Translations under genes and position numbers: made by a program | Notes under the pieces: generated by a model | What the model was told of the DNA's origin: nothing | Seen by the model: the letters and a program-made list of their open reading frames with translations, nothing else | Databases searched by the model: none | Shown here: positions 28,169 through 39,500 of the stretch, one piece after another | Layout: each line of letters opens with the position of its first letter | Position numbering within the stretch: position 1 is the first letter of the stretch | Source of the DNA: Cruorifilaria tuberocauda | Lineage: Eukaryota; Nematoda; Chromadorea; Rhabditida; Onchocercidae | Length of the DNA: 64,000 bases | Assembly (NCBI GenBank): GCA_013365365.1 | Contig: JABVXU010000242.1 | Coordinates: forward strand, 1-64,000 | Reading direction: 5' to 3'

Positions 28169-28176
28169 TTTTTTCT
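27939..28176 (-). other. Candidate first two coding exons of the Spen gene with spliced-leader-type acceptor
   Basis: An acceptor (ATTCTTTCAG) ends at 28177, followed by the 8-base leader AGAAAAAA and an ATG at 28168. Exon 1 (28168-28094) encodes 25 residues beginning MKWKQWDVPF and ends at a GTTAGC donor. Exon 2 (27998-27939) encodes 20 residues (INVHPRRPPN near its start) between TTTTCTAG and CAG/GTGAGG. Both are phase 0 and join in frame to the acceptor at 23738, which opens the frame RTNQQLYAPY leading into ATG 23689. I infer these are the true 5' exons. If they are wrong, the protein would start at ATG 23689. The 4.2 kb intron between them and the rest of the gene is the main reason for doubt. 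Confidence 0.55.
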
Positions 28177-28315
28177 CTGAAAGAATCTCTACTGTCAACA
28201 TACATAATGGGCACTGCAATATGACTTGTTGCGTTCACGCTTCCGTGGAGATTAACTACATTGGCGGAAATTGAGCAACTCATGGTATGATCCCCTTGTC
28301 AGTCTAGTTCTCGTA

Positions 28316-28719
28316 AGGTTAGAAGTAGTTGGTAGTAGAAATTCAGATTTTCCAGATATTCGTTGAATGATTCTCGGATTTTATACAGGGGGAAAGGTTC
28401 CAATCATGAAAATAGCTAATCATTTTCATCTTATAGTGAAACGAAATATCGATTAAGTGCAATTGCGAGTACAGTGTAAAGCACACAATGTCCTCATACA
28501 AAGGCTCTTATAAATAACGATATTATAGACTTCTTTTTTTGTCGTACATCGAATGTTTCTCAATTTGGTTAAAGTGCACTTTCAGGGGAGTAAGAGAGGG
28601 ATAAAGAAAATCTTGGGATAAATTGATTGAATATATGGTTGTTTAATTTTCTTAACTTCCACTGATGCGGAAATCTGGGATCAAAATGTGAAACCTGAAA
28701 ACGTTTTCGTTGCTGCTGT
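28316..28719 (+). repeat. Diverged direct repeat, copy 1
   Basis: Begins AGGTTAGAAGTAGTTGGTA and ends CCTGAAAACGTTTTCGTTGC. It shares an ordered series of blocks with 30112-30466: TTCAGA.TTTTC, GGGAAAGGTTCC, TATAAATAAC, CGAATGTTTCTCAATTTG, AATCTTGGGAT, TTAACTTCCAC and TGCGGAAATCT. It has no open frame. It could be a non-autonomous element or a duplicated regulatory/ncRNA segment. Confidence 0.75.
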
Positions 28720-29307
28720 ATAGATCCGATTTATTACCCTATTGCAAGAATTCGGATTTCGTGAATTTTTCCGATGGTTATTAACTACATCGGAAGAACA
28801 TTGAAATATTTAACTGAATGATAATATTAACTCACTCGTTAGTTAGCTACTGAAAGGCAAAGTTTCCCGCAGTCTTTGGCAGAATGCAAATTTAATTATT
28901 TTCCCATAAAATAATATAGCAGAATCGAAAGCAAAAGCTTAAATAGAATAAAATATACATTGTTTGATTCTAACCGATTGTTGGATAATCGATTTATTAA
29001 AAGTATCAATTACTACATGAATGCTTTTTAATCGATATTTATCTATAGTTAGCAGAAAGGTATATAATGCGCTTGTCAGTGATATCAGTAATATTTTCAT
29101 CATTACGAAAACATCTAAAAGATTCAAGACCCGCACGATATTACAATCGACCTAAAATGTTTTGCTAATTTTTGCCTTTTAGAGTTTCTCTTGGCTGTAC
29201 AACTGAATAATCCAAAATTTCCCCTTTCTCTCAATGTTTACAGCCTAGCAACAACACTGAAATATCCGAACTAATACCTTCCTCTCTCACAAACTCTTAA
29301 TTTAATG

Positions 29308-29347
29308 AAGAGAGAAAGAGAGAAGAGAGAGGGGGGATTAGAGAAGT
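29308..29347. repeat. AGAGA-type purine tract
   Basis: GAAGAGAGAAAGAGAGAAGA continuing into a run of six G residues. Simple sequence. Confidence 0.8.
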
Positions 29348-30111
29348 ATAGGATTTATTGATGATGTGGTCGTTAACCCAGCGGATTATATGAGAATTGG
29401 ATGGGAATGCTGCTGGGTCGGGTAGCAGTCCACTCTTCCCCCTCCCCCACGAAGCACCCTGCTGTGCACCCTACCTCCGTCCCACTTCCCTTCACTGTCG
29501 CTTTAAAATGAAATTACACAGGAAGATCGTTGTGCACACACAGCAAACATACCATTAGTTTAGAGAGGCTCGGCTCTCTTCCCCGCGAATCCCTTCCTTC
29601 CCATCCAATCAAACTGTTAATCGTTAATTGATCGAAGCTTCTCCTTCGACACTCATCGCATACCTTCGTCATCACTATCGATCATTCAAAATGTGACCTC
29701 TATTCCCATCTTTCTCCTCTTCTCTTCCCCTCTAGGAGAGAACAAAGCGAACGTTCCCTACAGTGAACCTCATTTATGACGTACGCAGAGCAGGAGCAGG
29801 AATAGGAGCAACAGCATACCCCTACGTCCTACTGTAATTCCAATAGAAGATTAATGGCTTTCTCGGTGGTTGTTCATTGTACTCACAAAGGCCATCATCT
29901 ACATGTGCAGACGGCACATCCCACTCATATACCACCAACCTGATTTATCTGGATTGCAGCCGTTCTCTCTCCGTTCTCAGCACGGCGAAAGTAATTACAA
30001 TATTTCGTCGCAAACACTATTATGTTGTAGGGGTCAGTTAGCAAATACTGCATCATTATTGCCTTAAGAGAACAAGTAATGAGTGCTCTTTCCTTTATTC
30101 ATTCTTTGCCT

Positions 30112-30466
30112 AGGTTAGAAGTAGTTGGTACTACAACATTCAGACTTTTCAGATATTCCTTGAATAATTCTTCGATTTATATAGAACATGAAAGTTGTAT
30201 ATGAGTGTGGATATGCCATTTGCGGGGAAAGGTTCCTATGATGAAGTAGCCAATCACTTCTTCATACTCTTATAAATAACATTATATTTTTTTGTCGTAC
30301 TCGAATGTTTCTCAATTTGTTCTTAGAGGAGTAAATTAATTAATATGAAGAGAGGAATAAGGGAAATCTTGGGATGAGTTAATTGAATATATATGTTGTT
30401 TAACTTCCACGGTGCGGAAATCTTGGATCAAGATGTGAAGCCTGAAAACGTTTTTGTTGCTGCTGC
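30112..30466 (+). repeat. Diverged direct repeat, copy 2
   Basis: The second, slightly shorter copy, in the same orientation about 1.8 kb downstream. Indels and substitutions are spread throughout. Outside these limits the flanks differ, so the boundaries are reasonably sharp. Confidence 0.75.
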
Positions 30467-32092
30467 ATTTCTTTTTAATCAGAAATTATGAATTCCATTA
30501 AAAATGTTAAGCAATGCGGTGACTAGTAAGCTATGCCACTAGTTTTACTGTGAAATTTAATCCTGCTGCAGCTTAGTACCTGAGGGATTTTCTCAGAAAG
30601 TTAAAATACGGAAAAGTGCAGTAGGCGATGGAATATTCAATTTCTGAGTAGATCTATGATTGAGAGTTTCTGCAATAACGACGAGAGGTTTCAGTATCAT
30701 ATTTCCTGGTAGTGATATACTGATTACGGAATAAGCAACAACTTCCATGGTAATTCATAGGTTTTTCTTTCATAGGAATTTTAAAACCACTAATGGAAAT
30801 GGATGCTAGTGAAATACTCCGCCTGCATTTTTCATTTTCATTGTGATGCAGTTATCGGGGAGATTGATTTTACAAGTGATTGCTGAAACTATGTTCAGGG
30901 AAGAGGAAAAAAGTGATGATAGGAAAAAGAAGGGAGAATATGGTTTTTGTTCTGTAGATTTTTATAAATTATTTTCCGATAGATATACATATACAAATTT
31001 GTCTGTTCTAATTCCTTGTCTTACAATGGTTTTGGTAAATACCTCAATGTATATTAATGAAAAATATCCCATAAGTGCAAAAAACTATCATATTGCATTC
31101 AGTCTGACATAATGAGATCAGATACATACACAGTTGCTTAAATGGGGAATGAAGATATCATTGCATCAATGGTCTCGTCGATATCATCACGATCTTAATC
31201 TTAATCGTTATCATTATCACTGAACATATTCAAAGAAAGATATTTGTCATAATAAGGAGAAAAAAATATATCCATAAAAGGGTTTTTTTTTTTTCGAATA
31301 CAAGATAAAAAAGATACGAAGCAGTTCTTTTTTCGCACAAAGAGAGAGAGAAGAGAAAGTGAGCGTTGTTCTCGTTTTTTTTCACCATTTGTTCTTTTAT
31401 TCCCTTTCTTCTCTTGTCCTTTCATCATCCTCTTTTCGTCCCACAATTCGTCATCAAATATCATCAGACAGGGATGATATATTGAGAGGGAGAGAAGGAA
31501 AAATGACGATTTAAAACGTCAACATATAATACGCAAATTTGCCTCTTTCTTCCTCAAAAAGGAAAAGAAAAATAGTTTAGCAAAAGGAATTTATTAAAAT
31601 GATATTAGAATAGAGAGAGGGAGTATCAAGATCAATAGTAATATAAAAGACGATGAGAGCAGGAAGAATAAAACAAGAAAAAGAAGTGAAGTGTGATGAA
31701 AGATATACACAAACAGATTGCAATGATCAAAAAGAGAAAGATTGACAATATTATCCTCAACAGTTGCGAAGTTAATATCATATCTTTTATGACAAATGGT
31801 GTATGTGTATGTGCATGCGCACTTGCATCTAATCTGTCATACATATATCACTGTTATTATCATCATTACAATCGTTTAAAATAGCTTCAAAAAAAAACTG
31901 GAGAAAAGAGTGAGAAGAATGAGAGGGCGTGGTATCCTTTTGATAAGTGGTGATGATAACTTCTTGCTACAATGTCCCTCTGGGACAAATTTCTGGGATT
32001 CTGAAATGGTTGCAACGAAAATATGCCCAGCAACATGAAAATATGTAGTAATTATTGAGGAAAATGAAAATGTGCATTTGGTTGAGAATTTA

Positions 32093-32222
32093 AAACTTCC
32101 CTCACTTCTCTCTCCTTCCTCCCTTTCTCAAACTCTCCCATTCACTCTTAGCTCGTCGCTTTTTCTGCACTTCCCTTGTTTCGAATCTCCCTCTTTCTCT
32201 CTTCCTTCCCCTCTCTCCTGCA
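32093..32222. repeat. Pyrimidine-rich CT tract
   Basis: Almost uninterrupted C/T-rich sequence on the plus strand (CTCTCTCCTTCCTCCC and similar). The open frame over it is compositional. Confidence 0.7.
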
Positions 32223-32329
32223 ATTCTCTTCTAGATCAAGAGAAAGAATGGGCTCCATATTATTCGATTCAATAAATATACGCACCCGCCTCTCCCTCTC
32301 CTATATGCATCGGGTACATCCGAATACAT

Positions 32330-32387
32330 GCACACACACACGCACGCACGCACGCACGCACGCATACACACACATATATGCACACAT
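32330..32387. repeat. CA / CGCA microsatellite
   Basis: CACACACACGCACGCACGCA, further CGCA units, then CACACA and ATATATG. A compound dinucleotide/tetranucleotide repeat. Confidence 0.9.
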
Positions 32388-33187
32388 CTTAGAGGGGATG
32401 GGGGAATAGGATGATATCGACCCCTCTCCTCATTCCCAGTAATTGTTGATTGCTCCCAATAACAATTTCGAGGGACTTTTCAGCTTGAAGCGGAAATATG
32501 GGTAAATTTGCGCTTTTTTATTATTGCCACTGACATAATCATTTTCAGGAAAGCATGGAGACGAAGATTTTGTTTGTTTATGGCTAAAATTAATTGTGCT
32601 TGGTGTACGCTGAACTGGAACTTTTACAGAATACGCTTCTGCGTTTCTCCATTATCAAATATGCGCGAGATATTATTTATAATTTATGTCTCTCTAGCTG
32701 ATATTTTTACCATTGATATTGTCTAGTTTCTTTAATTGAAAAAAAAGATAGCTATTTAACCCGAGAAAAGGAAGCAAAGAAAACTGTAACATGCCCTACA
32801 TCCCTTGGCCATTCATCATACACATCTCCTCTGATAGCCATATGTATAATTTACTTGGGTCATCAAAAATTGCTTTACGAAGTGATAACAAAGATTCTTC
32901 ACTGTTCTGCTCGAAATTTGAACCTGAACAAACTTATATACATAAAATTGTAAGAACGAATGGTGATAAATGAGTGAAATTATTTCACTCATTAGCATTA
33001 CTTGTTATGGCACGTATGGTTGATCACATGTTTAAACTTTCTGGAAAAAGTTACAGTATTATCGTCAATCAGTGATTGATTTAGAGATGGGAATTTCAGT
33101 TTATCATGAACAACTTATCTATTCTTGGTAAAATTTGTTTCTTTCTCCAGTAATTCCTGGCAAAATTTACATTTCTTTTTATAAAAA

Positions 33188-33373
33188 GAAAGCAGTCACT
33201 CCATTCAAAACAATTTGATCGATTTCTATCCCGAAATAAAGTTATTCTATCCAAAATGAATAAATCTACTTATTTTTTTTAGAAAGTAGTTATTGCGCCC
33301 AAAATAAATAATTCTGTCGATTTTTTTCCTTTGAAAAGAAAGCAATCATTCCATTCAACAAGAATCTATCGAT
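33188..33373. repeat. Degenerate ~50 bp tandem repeat, about four units
   Basis: Each unit has the plan AGAAAGYARTYAYT, then CCA.TCAAAA or CCCAAAATAAATAA, then a short ATCGATTT-like tail and a T-run. Units start near 33188, 33236, 33282 and 33337. The copies are diverged, so the array is old or AT-rich sequence has blurred it. Confidence 0.55.
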
Positions 33374-34571
33374 GAAGTGGAAATACTAAAGACCATATGA
33401 ATTCATGTAGAAATTGATTCCTGATGATCATATTATCTTAATTGTTTAGCGAAATAATCAAAATCTGTTGAATTAGAAAAGAAAAAACAAAAGAATCCGT
33501 AAAGAATGATGATGATTTCATAATATAAATAGAAAGAACTGAATCTGATCACTGATGACATCACGACTGATCCTTTGACCTCACCTCGAAAAGTTCAGAA
33601 TTCCAAAATTCATATCTGATTCTTGAGGTAAAATAAATACACATACTGCGTTTCTACAAACATGCGACTATTGGATAATTGGTAATTTACGAAAAGAAAA
33701 AAAAATTCTGCCACTAAAACCTACATATTATATGAAATCATCTTGAGGAATATATACGTTTTTGTCTTTAAAAAGGTTATATAGGACAAGACGCAAGAAC
33801 ATCAATAGATTTTGAATGATCATAACATTTCTTGCAATCTGCGGATAAACATATCACATTCATATATTTTTATTAGTAACTTAAGTAGCTGTGCTCATCA
33901 AATCAACAAATAGAAGATAACACCATTAACCATTTTTTCTCCTAGTTATCAAATGAAGTGTTGAGGAAATATTACATATATCATATACTGAGTTAGTAGT
34001 ACCAAATCGCGGATATAAGTGCAAAACAATTCTTATAAAATAATCCTCAATAATGCATATAGAATGACGTGTGTAAGCATTATGAAACGTAAGTGAGCAT
34101 TGAATGATATATTCACTTTCTATACGTGAACTGTGATGCTGCAATATATAATGATATCAATAATACCCACAGTATCGTGTGATGTGATTTTATTTTGTCG
34201 CATACACTTCATTCAAATACGTGTGGTGGTGTCACCATGCAACGTAATATACGATGAATGTTCTTCCTCTTCTATTGACATACGTGTGCTACGCAGCTAC
34301 TCCAGTAGATCATACAGAATAGCATAGGCCCGATCGGTATTTCATGGTGGGATGGTACGTAGTATGGATTGCATTCGATGGCAGTCTCGTGCATTATTGC
34401 CTGCGACTACTATTGTCCTTTTCTCTCTATCCAGGATTTTTTCTTCGTCGCAATGCTCTCTTTCCTTCTCTCCACCATTTTTTTCTATTCTCTAAATGAA
34501 CGTGAAGTATTCTATCCGTGACTTTTTCCACACAGTAACAGTTTTAACTAATTTACTTTAAGCTTTGCTTG

Positions 34572-36019
34572 ATGGCAACCAAACGGTTCACCAAAAGTGC
34601 TATCAATTTCAAAACAGTTGGTGATTTGGTTGGCGAAAAGCACACCAAAGAAGTTACTGCTCTTGCTGTAAGTTTCCTTATTCCTATGGAATTATCAACC
34701 TCGCCTATCATTCATTATCTTTTTTATTTTCACCATGATTACTACTGTATTAATTACATTATCTAGAGTCCTTTAGTTCTGTAAGCATTACATTATTCTT
34801 ATGTTTATCATTACCATTGTCTCTCATTATCACATATCACTTAACCATCTCTGTCATTTTGATGGCCATTAAAATGCTATGATATATTGTAAATATTATC
34901 TTATATTCCATATCATAAATATTTTATCTGATGTCTTTTCTAAATATTCCAGCAACATCATCAGCAATATTTGAGTACTGTGATGTCCAAACCTGCGGAA
35001 CTGCCAAAATATGATTTCGACAAGTTGAAAAAACAAATGCCTCATCATGCAACTACATTGGACAAGCTGCAAAAACAATATGAAGCAATCAAAATTCCAT
35101 TTCATACTGTACCAGAGCAGTTCGTAAAAGTGCGGTTTTTATTTTTATTTTGAGGTATCTGTCCGCAGTTCATGTTTCGATGAGACAGTCATCATCAAGA
35201 GGTTATATCTTTTACAGCTGAAGATGTTAATTAAATGCTTGGAAGTCTGGAATAAATTGTTTTAGAGATATCGTTACTTACTAGTGTATGAAAACCATAT
35301 TAATACTGATGTATCTTTGAGATTATTTTTAGTATTTTTTGGATGGAGTTTTTTTTCTTCTACAAATGTACCTGCTTTTATTTTCATTTCAGTTTTTTTA
35401 TTTGGACGAAAGTTCTGTTTAGGAGATTGATGATTATTTGAAATATGTCACCACCAAAATGGATTTTTTGAATCGTAAACTGGTAGACGCTACAGAGGAT
35501 GAAAAAAAAGCAAGTTTTCCAGGATTATGCTTTTCCTTGCGCTCTTATTTAAGTCACTATAGCGCTATATTGCATAGCAACATAGCTTTTATCGCCATGA
35601 AAAGTTTCCTTCGGAAACACCAACTATTGCTACAGCATTGGCATTAATTATTACACTTTAATAGTTTCTCGAATTGTGGCTTGATTAATATTAGAACATC
35701 CCCACTCCTCAATCTCTTGTAAGATTGAACCCAGTCTTCTTTCTCAACCTTCCTATTTAATAATTAAACGCATTCTGATTCTTAATTTTCACAAAATTTG
35801 CAGATAAAAGCGAAATATGAAAACATGCCACCGATCGAACACTTTCGACGAGAACATTATGCAAAATTTTTCCCAGAGGTGCATCGCGATGTTCGTTTAC
35901 CAATTGAGCGCTTCACTATGGGATGGGGTACTACTAATACCCCGGAGCATTTCGAAGAGCTGAAAGAACTGTTTAAAGATTATCGTTCACGTAAAGTGCC
36001 TGAGCATCTGCAGAAGTGA
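34572..36019 (+). CDS. atp-5: Mitochondrial F1Fo ATP synthase subunit d
   Basis: Subunit d is part of the peripheral stalk (stator) that ties F1 to the Fo membrane sector in the mitochondrial inner membrane. Exons: 34572-34667, 34953-35129, 35423-35509, 35804-36019, all phase 0, giving 191 residues. Family features: N-terminal KRFTKSAINF, the core block LDKLQKQYEAIKIPFHTVPE, then IEHFRREHYAKFFPEVHRD and C-terminal FKDYRSRKVP. Order and spacing follow the C. elegans protein. The third intron uses a GC donor (AAA/GCAAGT at 35510); using the nearby GT at 35513 would break the phase. Start ATG 34572 is in a weak context with no clear acceptor close upstream. The CSN3 gene follows on the same strand after 543 bases. 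Confidence 0.93.
35510..35803 (+). other. GC-AG intron in the ATP synthase d gene
   Basis: The donor is AAAAAA/GCAAGTTT and the acceptor is AAATTTGCAG. The protein alignment (EDEKK joined to IKAKYENMPP) and exon phase both need the GC donor. Confidence 0.85.
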
Positions 36020-36562
36020 TTGTGTCTCAGCATAGCTCTATATTAGAACTCTTTTGTGTATATCTTCCTTATTTTTCTGTATGGAATAATTTGATTGACT
36101 AATGATAAAATTTAGTACCTTTTTGTGCTCTTTTCTGTCTTGTTCATGAACAAAGAATATCACATCTCTTTCCTTTTTGTTTATTATTTGAAATTTACAG
36201 TCTCCGATAGTTTTAATTTCTGTTTAAAGTTAAAGTCCCTTCGCTGATTGAAGTTTTGTAAGAAGAGAGATGAATATTTATCGGAATTTCCTTTCTTTTG
36301 TTCCTAATTTCCAAATGCTTTAGGATTTGGAAATTGGTTACTCATTTGTAAACCTAATATTTCGATTATTTGATGATTTAAAAATTGTGAAATTATGAAG
36401 GATGATTTTGAAGTTAATACAAAGCAAAGCTGAATAATCTCCATACCTTCATCTTTGATGCGTTTCATGAAAGACGAGGAAATTTTTACATTTTTAAACA
36501 CGATGTTGAAGTCTTACTTGGTTCGTTTTAAGCCATAGGAATACAATTGGTCTTTCAGAAGT
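36020..36562 (+). other. Spacer between atp-5 and csn-3
   Basis: AT-rich 3' UTR and spacer of 543 bases. It ends with TCTTTCAG (36551-36558), a spliced-leader-style acceptor 4 bases before the csn-3 ATG. This layout allows either an operon or an independent csn-3 promoter. No stem-loop is obvious. Confidence 0.5.
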
Positions 36563-36565
36563 ATG
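36551..36565 (+). promoter_or_regulatory. Spliced-leader-type acceptor before csn-3
   Basis: TCTTTCAG followed by AAGT and ATG. No cis 5' exon is visible upstream. In nematodes this arrangement usually marks trans-splicing of a spliced leader. Confidence 0.55.
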
Positions 36566-39500
36566 GCGAGCACGCTGGATACGTTTGTCAAAACGGTAAT
36601 GGGACATACCGTTGCTGGTAAGTTGTCGATTTTCGAAGTGATTGGGTCAAACAATGCGAAAAATAGAACTAGGCTCTGATTCGTTGTTGCGTGCTGGTAT
36701 ATGTCTCTGTAGAAGATCCTGGAACTTACTGAACATTTAATAGTTGCTACTTATCACAGTTAATGTATGAAATATTTTAAAGGTTATCTTTACTTATTTT
36801 GTAATTTGAATTTGTCGTGCAGTTCACCATTTGGTCATATTTCTGTTCTATCACCAATTGGTCTCTGGAACTTATACGATTTAGCATCATGGCGAGAATT
36901 GGCTGATCTTCATCGGAAAGCTGTATATGATGTTTTGGAACGGAATCTTTCTCATTTAGACAGTGTATTGGAAACACTTACTGTTGATCGATATTCGATG
37001 TCAGTTGTAGCGGTATTATTCGTCAAAATGAATCAAACATATACAGATAGTGTGAAGGAAAGGGTATGATTTTTTACATTAAATTTTATTGTTTGCAAAA
37101 ATCACTTTCTTAAAATTTTCGTACATAGTTTGATCAGCGTTTGATAATGAGTAATGTATCTTTGAATATAAATCCCATTTCATATTTTTATATCTGTAGT
37201 TTATGTTTCAGGCTTATAAAAGTTTTATTGAGAAAGAAATTGAATTAATAACTAAATGTTCGCCGAAAATAGAGTGATAGGAATCCTGATTAACTTGTTT
37301 ATGAGTAGATATGTATATTCATATTAAGATTTAAGCAGATTTTCATTGCAATTCTGCTCTATTTAAATTCTGATTTATAGTTTGAACGTACTTTATCGCA
37401 GGTGGAATCGATGGTTCCATTTTTTGATAGTATGCAGATCTCATTCATTCCTGATATCTGTGAGTTTATGGTTATTTCATTTTCATAAGTTTGTTTATAA
37501 GTTCTTTTGGGTTTAAACAAGTTTAAACAAATGTTTAAACAAATGCGTAGTCTGCTGTAAATATACACAAACTTGAATATTACATATCATGTGTTTTTCA
37601 GATGTGTTGCTTTTCCGGAAAATATACGAGTATTGTCTTCTCCAAATTAACAAGGTGTATTTAATAACATGCACTGTCGGGTTTTCTATACCATAAAATG
37701 ATTTTGTTATTGCCGTTATATTGATGCAGTATGAATATATTTGGAGATTACTAATGACTGGGAAAGTACGTGGAGGTAGTGATAACCCAATAGAACAATT
37801 TCTAAAAACCATTTGTCACATGGCCTGATTTTTTCTAGAACCAAGTGAAAATAAAATTACTTTTTCATTTATTAATAAACCTGACTGTATTATACTAAGT
37901 AGCTATAAGTAGATATGTCGTACTTAAAGTACGGGAATATTGGTCTTTTGCAATAACAGGTTAGCAGAATAAAATCTTCAAGAATTATTATAGATTGAAA
38001 TTTGCAGCCAGCTCGTGGTATCATGTTGCTTTCAAATGCAATCAGTGTATTAGTAAAAAATGAAAAGGATGTGGTTACCTCGTTACATCCATGTCTCTTT
38101 TGTTTGTGCCTTAAGGCTCGTATACATGATCCGGCCATGCCGTTCCTGCATCTTGCCGTACCGAAAATATTTAAAGAAGTAGGCTGAATTTAAATAATTT
38201 ATGACTGACATTTTTATTTTGAACGTATATTAGGAATCCGATCGTACTTAAAGTAGTACCACTTCTCGCTCCTATATTTTAAATATATCGTAGTTTCCTG
38301 TATGGTTTTATTAAAACCTAAAGTAAACGCTATGGCTAAAAGTATATTAGGATCATATGGCTTAAATTTCGAAGGAAATTAGAAATTAGAAAAATGAAAT
38401 ACCTAATAAGTTCATTATCATTTATATGTTATCTTGATTTCAGACCACAAATCAAACAGGGCCTTATATGGACCCTAAATGGGTAGTGTTATATTTTTAT
38501 TACGGTGGTTTGCTTTATGCGGTTTTGGGTCGTTACGAAGAAGCATTTGCAATGATGCAGAAAGCATGTTGCATGCCAGCAATTTCTCCAAGCGCTATAG
38601 TTGTTCGGGCTTACAAGGTTATTTTTTCACATTAAAATTCTAATGTTATTACAGGCTATATTAATTTTCTAAGATGTAGCTAGTTCATTAGAGATTTGTT
38701 TTTACAAGAAATTTCGAAACAGTTTTCCACTCTACTTGAATATTATCCACTCATTGGACTGAGGTATTTAAACTGAATGTTGAGATGAGGTATGTAAATC
38801 TTGCATAATTTTCCCATAAATTTGCAGATATATGTGCTGCTGTCGTTACTTTTGCATGGGAAAACACGTCGTTTGTCTAATTATCGATCTCCAGTGATGA
38901 CTCGCAATATTATTCCACTTTGTACAGATTATTCGGCATTGGAGAGGATATGTGAAAATGAAGAAGAGAATTTCGACAAAGCCAGTGCCATACTTCAGTA
39001 TCTGGAAACACATTATGCTACTTTCGAAAAGGTATTCGAAAGCAATTTTTTGCCTGTGGATTTAGTAGAAAGAAGAGGTTTTAAAAAACGTTTGAATAAA
39101 GTGAACCTAAAATTGCTCTGTTTTATGTATTTAAAAAATGGCATCACAGAAGAAATTCAAAGTTTTGTGCGATTTTTTCTGGACTATAATCTCTTTTTAC
39201 TGATTATGGGGAGAAAAGATTTCCTTTTGGAATGATTTGATATTTCTTAGCGAAATTTCGTTGCATCACTTAATTTCCAGTTTCTTATCTAATTTGTATG
39301 CTTCACAGGACAATACCATTGGCTTGGTAAAAGTTGTGGTTAGAAGTATTCGTGAAAAGTCAATCAAAAAGCTAACTGAGGTTGGTTATTTTAAAATATA
39401 TTTATCAAAGTATCATCGATCAATTTCTATTCAATATAGAATTATAGAATTATGTAGTTTCAAGTACATATTTTAATATTTGGTGCAATATATAGGAAAG

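Larger units (their letters stand above)
28177..34571. other. 6.4 kb divergent intergenic region
   Basis: Lies between the 5' end of the Spen gene (minus strand) and the ATP synthase d gene (plus strand), so it probably carries promoters for both. It contains a two-copy diverged repeat (28316-28719 and 30112-30466), a purine tract (29308-29347) followed by less AT-rich sequence to about 29.9 kb, a pyrimidine tract (32093-32222), a CA/CGCA microsatellite (32330-32387) and a degenerate 50 bp tandem repeat (33188-33373). Small open frames exist (for example plus strand 30846-31112, 88 codons), but they lack recognisable domains and splice context, so I do not call them. Confidence 0.6.

Noticed and set aside
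30846..31112. Plus-strand frame of 88 codons from its first ATG
   Set aside because: No recognisable domain, no splice or leader acceptor near its ATG; kept as unsupported.
36835..36884. Earlier acceptor for csn-3 exon 2 (TCGTGCAG)
   Set aside because: It leaves the wrong phase after exon 1, whereas acceptor 36884 restores the match to human CSN3.
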